This document shows, piece by piece, positions 13,867 through 21,796 of a stretch of DNA of 28,388 nucleotides; within the stretch, counting starts at the first letter, position 1; every line of letters begins with the position of its first letter. Below the pieces are notes generated by a model, which made no database searches, had not been told where the DNA came from, and saw only the letters and a program-made list of their open reading frames with translations. The stretch spans positions 1 through 28,388 of the IMG/VR virus record IMGVR_UViG_3300042147_000037. One strand, given 5' to 3'. The stretch comes from a virus. The translations under genes were made by a program, and so were the position numbers.

Positions 13867-14997
13867 CTAAGCAGCAGCTTCGTAGGTTCCGAATATGGAC
13901 AGACGGTCGCCGTTGGCCCAGGTCAGAGGGCTGACGGAGTCCACGATGCCACCCGCCAGGGAAGAGTTGTCAGCGCTTCCCGAGCCTGTGTAGAGGATGA
14001 TCTGAGTGGTCGAGTTCAGGTGTGCCAGACCCGCGGTTGCCTTCGTCAGGCTTCCCACCCAATATGAGGCGTATCCGATCGGGACACCCGAAGCCGCAGC
14101 AGTTACCGGCATTGAGAACAACCAGTTGTCAGAGCTTGTGGGGGACGTTCCGAAGTTGGTCGTGTTACCGAATACGATGTTCATCCGGTAATGGATGGTG
14201 CGACCGAAACGTACGTACTTGCAGTCGACGGTGGCGTTACCGAGGCTCGGTGTCGCTGATCCGGAAGTCGTGGTCCAAGTAGGAGTCCACGAAGTCCAGG
14301 CACCGACATTCATGTTGGAAGCGCCGAGGAAAGCTCCGGTGAATCCAGCCGTACCGCCAACGGTAAGGTTGGTTACGATATCCACCGAGTGGTCGGTTCG
14401 CCAGAGTCCCGAGCTAGCTCGGTACCAGTTCACATCACGAGCACCGGAACCCGGACCGACTTCGCGCTTGCCGTCAGCATATTCACGAACTCGGTCGAAG
14501 GTATCACCACTGATCCCGCCACCGAGAATCACATCAGTGGTTGCCGATCGGTTGGAGGTTATCGCACCGGTCATGGTGCCGCCGGTCTTCGGCAGGAGAG
14601 TTGCCGAAAGATCCGATGAGACCTGAGCCAGAGTACGGTTCACCCAAACGCCAGACTTCCTCTGAATGAAGTCGTCGTTCGCCGGAGAGATGTTGGAGAT
14701 AGCGGTGAGATCGTCGTCGATCGGCTGCTTGGTGGAAGCCAGGGACAGAAGTCCTGCTGGAGTGACCGCCCTTGTGGAATCTGTTCCGGCGATCGTTTCG
14801 GCTGAGGTGGCCAGTTCGACCACACCCGCTGTGGTGTCCGTCGCGGCACCTACAGCACTCGCTATGGAACCGGCATCGATTGTACTCTCGTCGTACCGGG
14901 TGAGAATAAGATGCCCACCCGTGATTTCAGCCTCAACGATCGTCTGATCACGGATCGCGATCATCGCAGCGGCGGTCAATCCCGTGACGGTAGCCAT
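13867..14997 (-). CDS. Tail fibre-like / receptor-binding candidate protein (376 aa)
   Basis: Residues about 50-87 contain the tail-fibre repeat pattern TTAGVVELATSAETIAGTD-STRAVTPAGLL, seen in collar and fibre proteins of many phages, followed by LLPKTGGTMTGAITS, another fibre signature. The C-terminal 130 residues are Ser/Thr/Gly/Trp-rich and beta-like (WTSWTPTWTTTSGSATPSLG), as in receptor-binding heads. ATG at 14997 follows AAAGGCGG. Its place between a second tail tube protein and the gp10-like gene, upstream of the tape measure, is unusual since fibres normally follow the tail-tip genes. It may decorate the tail shaft or serve as a side fibre; this is inference. Confidence 0.75.
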   Translation of the reverse strand: MATVTGLTAAAMIAIRDQTIVEAEITGGHLILTRYDESTIDAGSIASAVGAATDTTAGVVELATSAETIAGTDSTRAVTPAGLLSLASTKQPIDDDLTAISNISPANDDFIQRKSGVWVNRTLAQVSSDLSATLLPKTGGTMTGAITSNRSATTDVILGGGISGDTFDRVREYADGKREVGPGSGARDVNWYRASSGLWRTDHSVDIVTNLTVGGTAGFTGAFLGASNMNVGAWTSWTPTWTTTSGSATPSLGNATVDCKYVRFGRTIHYRMNIVFGNTTNFGTSPTSSDNWLFSMPVTAAASGVPIGYASYWVGSLTKATAGLAHLNSTTQIILYTGSGSADNSSLAGGIVDSVSPLTWANGDRLSIFGTYEAAA

Positions 14998-15012
14998 TTA
15001 ACCGCCTTTCTG

Positions 15013-15798
15013 CTAGGAGCTGATTGTGTACGAGTCTTCGTCGACGAATATAGCCGTCGGCCAAGTGATCTGGAACGTCTCTTCGTCCAGCATCTGAATG
15101 GCGCTTTCCGGACCGATGACTGTGAACGTTCCGTCTTCGTTGTCGATGACTTCGAACGTGGCGTTGTCATCGAATATCTCTACGAGTTCGTCGAAGTCGG
15201 GCAAGCGGGCTTCGAATTCGTTGGTTCCGTAGAGAATATCCTCAAGAACCGCTATGGTTTCAGCGTTGGTCGTACGGCTGTCGATGACGATATGAGGAGT
15301 TCGATGATAGCCGGTTGTGACTGGAGGGCGAGCCGTTACCGACCAGCTGAAATCCTCCGGATCGATATTGTCGCTGACTGTCCGGTAGTCCGCTCCCGAT
15401 GGGGCAGCCATAGCGTTGTAGATCAGATGGATCTTGTATCCGTGCTCGGCGGAAAGATCGTTTCCGATCATGGTCCGGTACGAGAAACCGAACGTCTTTC
15501 TTCTCTGCCGAGTAGCGAACAAACCGGGACGGACTTTCACCGATCCATCACAGACCCCGAATTCGTCGGGATATGTGTAGGCGCTTATGGTCGCCCGGAA
15601 ATCTTCCGGAGAAGGAAGATTCAGGTACTTGACGCCGTCTATGTAGTACGGCTTGGCATCTCCTCCGTCGGAACTCACGTTGACTGAGGTGAGACCGTTC
15701 CAAGGAACACCGGGAAGCGATCCGACGTACAGAACACCTCGATCGACACCGTTTTCGTAGTAACGCTCGCCTGTAGCGCCCCATACGATCCTCGCCAT
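15013..15798 (-). CDS. Second tail tube protein, paralogue of the major tail protein (261 aa)
   Basis: It is clearly related to the product of 16386-17276: both have M-x-RI-W....ER-YE-GVDRGVLY near the N-terminus, then PWNGLT, AYTYP(E/D)E, CDGS, YRT(L/M)(V/I)GNDL and DSxxxxAxxxxxLEDxLYGT. It lacks the 72-residue Ig-like end of the other copy and has a different short acidic C-terminus. Codon usage is ordinary here, against strongly G/C-ending in the paralogue, suggesting a lower-copy component, for instance a special ring at a tube end. ATG at 15798 follows GGGGAGGAAG. It lies directly after the chaperone gene. Confidence 0.85.
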   Translation of the reverse strand: MARIVWGATGERYYENGVDRGVLYVGSLPGVPWNGLTSVNVSSDGGDAKPYYIDGVKYLNLPSPEDFRATISAYTYPDEFGVCDGSVKVRPGLFATRQRRKTFGFSYRTMIGNDLSAEHGYKIHLIYNAMAAPSGADYRTVSDNIDPEDFSWSVTARPPVTTGYHRTPHIVIDSRTTNAETIAVLEDILYGTNEFEARLPDFDELVEIFDDNATFEVIDNEDGTFTVIGPESAIQMLDEETFQITWPTAIFVDEDSYTISS

Positions 15799-15812
15799 TC
15801 AGCTTCCTCCCC

Positions 15813-16355
15813 TCAGCCTGTCGTTTTCATTTCTCTCTTACGCTGTTCGTTGAGCTCTTCCCGCATCCGCATCGCTTCTGCTGGACTCATCTTCTTGGGC
15901 GGAGCCTTCTTGTGACTGCACACCTTTATCAGAGTCAAAAGACGGTTCAGATGCCAGTGCTCGAACTCAACGGGGATCCCGAACTCGATCATCCAGTAGT
16001 AGATGAGTTCGGCGGTGATCTTTTCTCGGCTCTTTCCGGAAGTCTTCGGCTCATTGAACCACGTCGCAGTCATCGAATCCGCGATGTAATCGTTGATGTC
16101 CTGGATGTTCTGTTTCGACATCCGGAGGAAAAGCTCCGGGGGGACTTTCTTGTTGAGGATCATTGCTCTGACATACCAGAGCAGTTCCTCATCGGACTTC
16201 TCAGTGTCACTCAAGAACGGTTTCTTGAAATGTGACTCCCATTTTGACAAGGTGACCAGAGAGTGCTCCAGTTTCAGCTCGAACCCGTCAAGAACTACGA
16301 ATTCCTGCGTTTCATGATTGAATCCTTCGCGCAGAGGAACTGTTACGACAAGCAC
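15813..16355 (-). CDS. Tail assembly chaperone (180 aa)
   Basis: Its position right after the major tail protein and its sequence fit a tail assembly chaperone that coats the tape measure during tube assembly: KLEHSLVTLSKWESHFKKPFL at the N-terminus, YYWMIEFGIPVEFEHWHLNRLL in the second half and a basic end (KKAPPKKMSPAEAMRMREEL). Start is GTG at 16355 with AAAGGAGA about eight bases upstream. Many phages make a longer second form by -1 frameshift; no open extension in another frame is evident because the next gene starts 15 bases after its stop, so a single product is most likely. Confidence 0.8.
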   Translation of the reverse strand: MLVVTVPLREGFNHETQEFVVLDGFELKLEHSLVTLSKWESHFKKPFLSDTEKSDEELLWYVRAMILNKKVPPELFLRMSKQNIQDINDYIADSMTATWFNEPKTSGKSREKITAELIYYWMIEFGIPVEFEHWHLNRLLTLIKVCSHKKAPPKKMSPAEAMRMREELNEQRKREMKTTG

Positions 16356-16385
16356 TCTCTGGTCTCCTTTCTGTCATTCGATGGG

Positions 16386-17276
16386 TTACGAGAAGTCGAA
16401 GAACCACTCGTCCTGGACGACCGGCGGGAAGCGGTAGCCAGTGGTCGGGTAGGCCCTGACGATGGTGTCCGAGGTGATCGCGACCGTACCGGTGACCGTC
16501 GTGCCGTTGATCTTGTACACCACGCCGGTGACGGACGGGATGGTGATCTCGTCAGTGGTCGAGTTGTACGTCGGGGCTGTCGGCGTGACCTCAGAGATCG
16601 ACGCGGCAAAGATCGCGAGCACGTCACCCGGAAGCGGGAGCGTCGGATCGGTGCCCACGGTGCCGTAGAGGAAGTCCTCGAGGTCGGCGAGTGCGTCGGC
16701 GTCGACCTTGGTGGAGTCGATCGTCAGCAGAGCCGTCGGCTTGTAGTCCTTGCCCGTGGCCGGGTCGGTGCCGGGAACATCCACCGGGATCGTGGTGACC
16801 TCCCAGCTGAAGGTGATCCCCTCCGGCGAGTCGTTGACGGTGGCGAAGGCCTTCTCGGAAGGGGCCGCAGTCGCGCCGTAGACGAGATGCAGCTTGTAGC
16901 CGAAGTCCGTTCCCTGGAGGTCGTTACCGACGAGGGTGCGGTAGGAGAGACCGAAGGCACGGCGACTCTGCTGACCCACGGACACACCAGCAGAAGGGGT
17001 AGCGGAACCGTCGCACTGCTTCCACTCTTCGGGGTAGGTGTAGGCCTCGATCGTGGCGCCGAACTCCTCTGCGGAGACGAGGACGGCGTAGACCCGGTTG
17101 TCCGCGTAGGTCTTGTTGGCCTCGGCACCCGACGGGGACTCAGTGACGGTCGTGAGACCGTTCCACGGGAAACCCTCGGGGTAGTTCCCCTCGTTGTCGA
17201 CGGGGTAGAGGACGCCGCGGTCGACACCGGTCTCGTAGACCCGCTCTCCGGCCTGGTCCCAGGCGATCCTGGTCAT
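16386..17276 (-). CDS. Major tail protein (tail tube) with Ig-like C-terminal domain (296 aa)
   Basis: Residues 1-224 form the tube domain shared with the paralogue at 15013-15798. Residues 225-296 form an Ig-like domain (PTYNSTTDEITIPSVTGVVY...AYPTTGYRFP) closely resembling the C-terminus of the capsid protein at 17918-19888. Codons end almost only in C or G, unlike adjacent genes, as expected for a very abundant protein. The ATG at 17276 follows AAAGGAAG. Its neighbours, the tail terminator upstream and chaperone downstream, are in the normal order. The Ig-like domain probably projects from the tube and may weakly bind cell surfaces, as proposed for such domains in other phages. Confidence 0.9.
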   Translation of the reverse strand: MTRIAWDQAGERVYETGVDRGVLYPVDNEGNYPEGFPWNGLTTVTESPSGAEANKTYADNRVYAVLVSAEEFGATIEAYTYPEEWKQCDGSATPSAGVSVGQQSRRAFGLSYRTLVGNDLQGTDFGYKLHLVYGATAAPSEKAFATVNDSPEGITFSWEVTTIPVDVPGTDPATGKDYKPTALLTIDSTKVDADALADLEDFLYGTVGTDPTLPLPGDVLAIFAASISEVTPTAPTYNSTTDEITIPSVTGVVYKINGTTVTGTVAITSDTIVRAYPTTGYRFPPVVQDEWFFDFS

Positions 17277-17289
17277 GTGTTACTTCCTT

Positions 17290-17595
17290 TCAGAAGTAAA
17301 GTGTGAAGACGAAGTGATTGAGGTTGTCCTTCTTGAACGTTCGTTCCATTGAGGACAACGGCAACTGAGCAATATCGTCGGGGATCAGTGAGTCCGGATT
17401 CCGGTCGATCGCTGTCACCTGATATCGCTTGGAGCGCCTGTAGGGAGAGTTGTCCGCGAAGTCGGTTTTCGTGTCGTCCCAGGCGTAGATAATGCAGGGG
17501 TAATACAATTCATTGTTCGGGGGTGCTTGGAAATATACGTTCGGATTCCCAAGCAACCCCAAAAGGAGTGTATGCAACTCAAGGCGTGTGCCCAT
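17290..17595 (-). CDS. Tail terminator protein (101 aa)
   Basis: The pattern TRLELHTLLLGLLGNPNVYF, QAPPNNELYYPCIIYAWDD and the ending LNHFVFTLYF is that of tail terminators (tail completion proteins) in siphophages of Gram-positive bacteria, which cap the tail tube and join it to the head. The ATG at 17595 begins the conserved part; extending the frame to 17724 would place 43 non-conserved residues over the upstream gene and is rejected. It overlaps the head closure gene by 17 bases. Length is normal. Confidence 0.85.
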   Translation of the reverse strand: MGTRLELHTLLLGLLGNPNVYFQAPPNNELYYPCIIYAWDDTKTDFADNSPYRRSKRYQVTAIDRNPDSLIPDDIAQLPLSSMERTFKKDNLNHFVFTLYF

Positions 17596-17899
17596 TGTAG
17601 ACACCCCCAAGCCTGAGAATAAGGCGGGGATGCTGCAGTTCGATCTCAGTGACCGACCACTTAGTCCCCGCCCACTCAACATAGCGAATCGCCGTAAAAT
17701 GCTCGCGGGCATACGCGTTCGCAACGATACTGATGGAATTACTCACCGAGAGGTCGTTGTTGACGCTCTCACCGCTCTGGGACTTCAGCGAGTTCCGGAT
17801 GACATCACCAAAATATGTGAATTCTGTCACCTGGTCTTCGTGCACGCCCGGTGCGGTTTCTACAGTTTCTCCGTATCCCACCTTTCCTGAAAATCGCAT
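17579..17899 (-). CDS. Head closure (head-tail connector) protein (106 aa)
   Basis: Beta-rich small protein with SNSISIVANAYAREHFTAIRYVEWAGTKW and the ending IELQHPRLILRLGGVYNG, typical of head closure proteins (head-tail stopper) in this type of siphophage. It would sit below the adaptor ring and keep DNA inside the head. ATG at 17899 follows AGG-rich sequence 19 bases after the capsid gene. It is followed by the tail terminator as expected, but the adaptor gene that normally precedes it is missing here and found at 26143-26502. Confidence 0.8.
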   Translation of the reverse strand: MRFSGKVGYGETVETAPGVHEDQVTEFTYFGDVIRNSLKSQSGESVNNDLSVSNSISIVANAYAREHFTAIRYVEWAGTKWSVTEIELQHPRLILRLGGVYNGHTP

Positions 17900-17917
17900 G
17901 ACTGGTTGACCTGCCTA

Positions 17918-19888
17918 CTACGCGGGGTCGCGCGTGAACTTCCAGGAGTCTTCCTGGTTGTTCGCGAAGTGGTAGTTCGTGTCCGGGACCGAGTAGATCG
18001 TGACGGACGCGCCCGCAGCGATGGCGGACATGGCACCGGCGGAGAGCGTGGTGCCCGCAGCGTTCTTGTAGATCACGCCGGTGACGGTCGGGATGGTCAC
18101 GACACCCGTGGTCTTGTTGAACGCGGGCTGGACCGGGGTCACGAGGACGGACGTCGCGGCGGTCTTCCGGATGACGATCGCGGCCTTCGGACGGACGAGA
18201 GCACCCGACATACGGGTCTCCATCAGGTACTTGTACTGGTTGTAGTCGATGTCGAAGTCGTCGAACGTGGTCAGCTCGCCGCCACGGTCCGTACCGACGT
18301 TGAAGTCCATGAGGTTGACGATGATGCCGATCAGCCCCTCGACCTCCTTCATCGGCTCGACGGTGACGATCTTGTCGACGCCCAGCGCGTCGGCGACCTC
18401 CTGGCGGTTCTTGTAGTACCGCTGACCGTTGAGGTCCTTGGCCTGGAGGAACTTGTTGAGCTGGGGGATGGTCGTGAAGAACGTCGGCGTACCGGTGCCC
18501 TTGTAGTACTCCATGCCGTCCATGACGGCGTCCACGACCTCGTCGTAGCTGGAGTTGGCGTCGTCGACGTTGACGTTGACGGTGGTGACGTAGAACTCGT
18601 GGTCGTTGAGGATCGACCGGATACCCAGGCCGTCCTGGACACCCATCGGGTCCTTGATCTTGTCCTCGTCCGAGATGTCGCGGCCGTCACCGATGAGAAC
18701 CGCTCGCGCGATCTCCTCCTCGGTCATGAGCCGCATCTCACCCTTGAGGAAGGTGACCATGTCGAAGTCGGTGACGTCGAGGATGTCGTCACGGTCGAGC
18801 TGCTGCTTCTTGTAGATCGTGACCGGACCGGTGGTCCGCTTGGTGACGCCGATCCACTCTTCCTTCTTGTACGCACCCTTGACGTAACCCTTGGCACGGG
18901 CGGCTTCCTGGGTCAGGTCGGCGGAGAGCGTCTTGATCCGGGAGAACGGGGTGTGACGCATACCGTTGAGAACGACGGACACCCACTCGGTCCGGCGCTT
19001 GTCGAGCTCGATGACGCCGGTCGCCATCTTCGCGTCCGGGAACAGGACGTCGATGTTCTCGACACCGTGCTGGAGAGCGAAGTTCTTGGCCACCTTGCGA
19101 AGGGAACCGGTCGCCATGGCATCCGCGAAGATGCCCTCGATGTCCTCGTGGGTAAGGGTGGTCTTCTCGTTGGACGGACCGTTGTTGGTCGTCTGGTCGA
19201 ACACGTTGCGCGACATCTCGTCGGTTCCTTCCTGGTGGGCGATCTCGCCCTCTCCGGGCTGTACGATGGCGGACTGGGCCGCCTCCTTGGCGGCGTTTTC
19301 GAGGGCGACGCCGACGAAGTAGTAGACGACGTTCTGCTCTTCCTCGGACATACCGTTGAAGACGTCGTTGACAGTGAGGTCCTTATGGACCAGCTCTTCG
19401 CCCTCTTCGATCTCGTCGAGAGCGTGCTCCAGCTCGAGACCCATGTGGATGACGGCCTCGTCTTCCAACTCGGTAATGGAGTCGTCGGCGTGCCGGATGT
19501 TCACCCAATCGATCCTCGCCTCGGGGTTCGCACCCGCAAGAACCAGACTGACTTCCCGGATCTCTCCGTGAACGACGTTCTGTCCGCTCTTGGTGAGCTT
19601 GTTGGCGTAGATGGACAGGTGCTGGATGTCGCGGTGAGCAACCAGACCCTTGGCTACGTTGCCCTGAGGAGTGTCGTTGAAGAACGCGTAGGCGTAGACG
19701 CCGTCGTCACGGCTCTCCAGGATCGCGTGTCCGAGCACGTTCTGAATGTTGCTGTGCCCGTGCTGGTAGACCAGCGGGACCTTCTTGTCGTGCATGTGCT
19801 TGAAGGCACCGGGAAGGATGGTGAGGCCGTCGCTGCACTTGACGTTGGCCTTCGTTGCCCATCCACCGAAATCCGCTTCGATGGTCAT
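17918..19888 (-). CDS. Capsid maturation protease fused to major capsid protein, with Ig-like C-terminus (656 aa)
   Basis: One frame joins three parts. Residues 1-135 are an HK97-type prohead protease: PLVYQHGHS contains the catalytic His (43 or 45) and GEIREVSLVLAGANP the Ser (114). Residues about 135-225 are an acidic helical linker that could act as scaffold. Residues about 225-575 are an HK97-fold capsid protein beginning MSRNVFDQ. Residues 584-656 form an Ig-like domain similar to that of the tail tube protein. The protease would cut itself off during maturation. Codons are strongly G/C-ending. ATG at 19888 lies within TCAAAATG, with CAGGAG upstream. Large size comes from the fusion; no frameshift or stop separates the parts. 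Confidence 0.92.
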   Translation of the reverse strand: MTIEADFGGWATKANVKCSDGLTILPGAFKHMHDKKVPLVYQHGHSNIQNVLGHAILESRDDGVYAYAFFNDTPQGNVAKGLVAHRDIQHLSIYANKLTKSGQNVVHGEIREVSLVLAGANPEARIDWVNIRHADDSITELEDEAVIHMGLELEHALDEIEEGEELVHKDLTVNDVFNGMSEEEQNVVYYFVGVALENAAKEAAQSAIVQPGEGEIAHQEGTDEMSRNVFDQTTNNGPSNEKTTLTHEDIEGIFADAMATGSLRKVAKNFALQHGVENIDVLFPDAKMATGVIELDKRRTEWVSVVLNGMRHTPFSRIKTLSADLTQEAARAKGYVKGAYKKEEWIGVTKRTTGPVTIYKKQQLDRDDILDVTDFDMVTFLKGEMRLMTEEEIARAVLIGDGRDISDEDKIKDPMGVQDGLGIRSILNDHEFYVTTVNVNVDDANSSYDEVVDAVMDGMEYYKGTGTPTFFTTIPQLNKFLQAKDLNGQRYYKNRQEVADALGVDKIVTVEPMKEVEGLIGIIVNLMDFNVGTDRGGELTTFDDFDIDYNQYKYLMETRMSGALVRPKAAIVIRKTAATSVLVTPVQPAFNKTTGVVTIPTVTGVIYKNAAGTTLSAGAMSAIAAGASVTIYSVPDTNYHFANNQEDSWKFTRDPA

Positions 19889-19909
19889 TTTGACGGAACT
19901 CCTGTCTGC

Positions 19910-20434
19910 TTAGCTTTTCGCCCGAGACGCGATGGCCCCTGACTTGCGCATCTTGGCGATCCGCTCCTGAATGGTCTTGAGTTTCGCAGTCAGCGACTTC
20001 ACTTCGTCCGCAAGCTGCTCGTTCTTGGTCTTCTGGTAGTACTTCGCCTGAGCTTTCGCTTCCTTAGCCTTCTGAGAGGCTGTCAGATGCTCTTTCTTAC
20101 GACTCGTACTCTTATCGGAAGACTTACGGTCGTTTGACGACTTGGAATCGGAAGATGTGTTCTTCTTCTCCGTAGTCTTGACGCCGCTTCGAGCTTTGGC
20201 CTGCTTTGTGAGAAGTTTCAGCGCCTCCTGAAGCTTTTCCAGCCGCGCTCTCAATGCGGCTACCTGAGCTTCGAGTTGACGCTGTCGTTGCTTACGTCGC
20301 TCCTGCTGGGTCTGTCGGGGACGAGACTTCGACACGTCCAGAGTGCCGGTCTTACGCCCCTTGAGCTGACGAGTCTTCAGGTAATATGCCCGGCGCTTTT
20401 CCGGATCATAAACGTGAACGAGTTCGTCATCCAT
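19910..20434 (-). CDS. Coiled-coil protein between portal and capsid genes, scaffold candidate (174 aa)
   Basis: Highly charged protein with two coiled-coil stretches at about residues 42-82 and 120-164 and a Ser/Lys linker at 84-115. It starts MDDELVHVYDPEKRRAYYLK and includes TRQLKGRK, a YDP-x-K-x-x-x-YY-x-x-T-x-x-LKGR pattern I recall from phage proteins of the portal-capsid region, often beside HYGVKGMKWG proteins. Location and helix content suit a scaffolding or internal head protein, but the capsid fusion may already supply a scaffold. ATG at 20434 overlaps the portal stop by eight bases, which suggests coupling. Confidence 0.65.
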   Translation of the reverse strand: MDDELVHVYDPEKRRAYYLKTRQLKGRKTGTLDVSKSRPRQTQQERRKQRQRQLEAQVAALRARLEKLQEALKLLTKQAKARSGVKTTEKKNTSSDSKSSNDRKSSDKSTSRKKEHLTASQKAKEAKAQAKYYQKTKNEQLADEVKSLTAKLKTIQERIAKMRKSGAIASRAKS

Positions 20435-21764
20435 CTTCGATCCCCAGATCAGAGAAGATCGAATCGACTACACCACTGAGTTCGTCCAGACCACTTTGCA
20501 GAGCTTCATCGCCGTCGTCCGGAATATCAGCAGACTCATCGAGCGGTACCGCAGGGCTCTCGAGAGGCTGAGGCATGTTGCTGTTGATGAGCTTGTCCGC
20601 CTTCGGATCCTTCGACGGCTTGATACCGATAGCCGCACGGATCTCGTTCGAAGCCAGAACCTCGTTCCGGGTGAACTTGTCCACGATCTCGGCAAGCTGT
20701 TCCATCGGAACGAGCTTGAACGGGTCCCGGAAATACATGATCGACTGCTTCTGTGTCCGAGCCGTCTTGGACAGGAAGGTTCGCTTCATGGCTTCCGAGA
20801 TCGCTTGTACGAGAGGCTCGACAGTCCTGTTGAAATAATTCAGCATGGCCTTTTCATCGGCCGTACCGTCCATGACTTCAGGAGTCAGACCAAGCTGAGC
20901 GTACAACTGATTCGTGAGGTATTCGATCTGCTTCAGAAGGTTGTTCTCAAGCGGTCGGTTCAGCTGCTGGATCTTTTCGGTACCGTCGACATAGGCGATA
21001 CCGTACTTGCTGCCCGTCAGCTGGGCTTCCAGATCCTTACGCCTTTGTTCCGCCTGCTGCCGACGGGCTTCATGCTTGACGACGTAAGGGAGCTGGATGA
21101 TCATGTCCAGCTTTCCGGAACTGGTGATCTCGTCAACCGTATCCAGCATGCTGAGCTTGCGCTGCAGACGCTTCAGGGTAGAGTTCGGCTGATTCATCAC
21201 CGCATAAAGAGGGTTCTCGACAACCGCCGCAAGTCTCTTGGGAACGGTTACTTCTTTCCTCTCGCCGTACCGGTCATCGTAGAGACTGACTCGGACATGC
21301 TGAGGAAACCATCCGACAATGGTTCCTACTCGGAGTTGCTGAACACTGAACGCGTTGTTGTCTGTCGGATCAATATCGGTGACCACCGGGACTATGGCGA
21401 TGCAGCCCTCTTCGAAGAGAGTCATCGCTATGTCCTGACGGAACTGACGAGCCCCCTGATCAATGTTCGGCTCGACGGTCAGGCACTCCTGAAGGTCGGT
21501 TTTCATGTCCTCCAGATATCGGTCCTGGTCGTCCACTCGGACATGTCTGATGTCGATACCTGCTACATCGATCGCCATACGAGTATGGATAGATGCGAGG
21601 ATAGAACGTTCGTTAGAGAACGCAGACCTTCGGTAATTCGGGTTACCGTAGATGCCCGATCCCCGGTCATGCGAATGGATGCCCCCGTTTATGTAATTTT
21701 CGTCTGTGAACAGACTCCAACTGTGTTTGAGAACACCAGCCACCTTTGACAGCAATCCTGCCAT
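20427..21764 (-). CDS. Portal protein (445 aa)
   Basis: HK97-type portal, the dodecameric ring through which DNA enters and leaves the head. Supporting segments are SWSLFTDENYINGG, AFSNERSILASIHTRMAIDVAGI at the N-terminus, IEYLTNQLYAQLGLTPEVMDG-like stem residues (about 285-305) and RNEVLASNEIRAAIGIKPS near 375-395. The C-terminal 50 residues are acidic. The ATG at 21764 follows AGAGGAGGTGA, preceded by GTCAAAAT. Order portal, coiled-coil protein, protease-capsid is standard; two tag-bearing genes separate it from the terminase. Confidence 0.92.
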   Translation of the reverse strand: MAGLLSKVAGVLKHSWSLFTDENYINGGIHSHDRGSGIYGNPNYRRSAFSNERSILASIHTRMAIDVAGIDIRHVRVDDQDRYLEDMKTDLQECLTVEPNIDQGARQFRQDIAMTLFEEGCIAIVPVVTDIDPTDNNAFSVQQLRVGTIVGWFPQHVRVSLYDDRYGERKEVTVPKRLAAVVENPLYAVMNQPNSTLKRLQRKLSMLDTVDEITSSGKLDMIIQLPYVVKHEARRQQAEQRRKDLEAQLTGSKYGIAYVDGTEKIQQLNRPLENNLLKQIEYLTNQLYAQLGLTPEVMDGTADEKAMLNYFNRTVEPLVQAISEAMKRTFLSKTARTQKQSIMYFRDPFKLVPMEQLAEIVDKFTRNEVLASNEIRAAIGIKPSKDPKADKLINSNMPQPLESPAVPLDESADIPDDGDEALQSGLDELSGVVDSIFSDLGIEDG

Positions 21765-21796
21765 GTTTCACCTCCTCTCATTTTGACGGTTCGAAA

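Noticed and set aside
15813-16355. Programmed -1 frameshift extending the chaperone
   Set aside because: The next gene begins 15 bases after the stop with its own strong ribosome binding site, and I see no convincing slippery site followed by an open extension.
16263-17306. Open frame of 347 codons on the plus strand opposite the major tail protein
   Set aside because: Antisense of a highly codon-biased gene; Arg/Gly/Asp/Val-rich low-complexity translation.
17596-17724. N-terminal extension of the tail terminator to 17724
   Set aside because: It would overlap the head closure gene by 146 bases in another frame; the conserved part begins at 17595.
17906-19942. Open frame of 678 codons on the plus strand opposite the capsid gene
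   Set aside because: It mirrors the capsid gene, whose G/C-ending codons avoid antisense stops. Its composition is Val/Leu/Arg/Asp-rich low-complexity and no domain is visible.
20496-21749. Open frame of 417 codons on the plus strand opposite the portal gene
   Set aside because: Antisense shadow of a clear portal gene; no domain pattern and no ribosome binding site that stands out.
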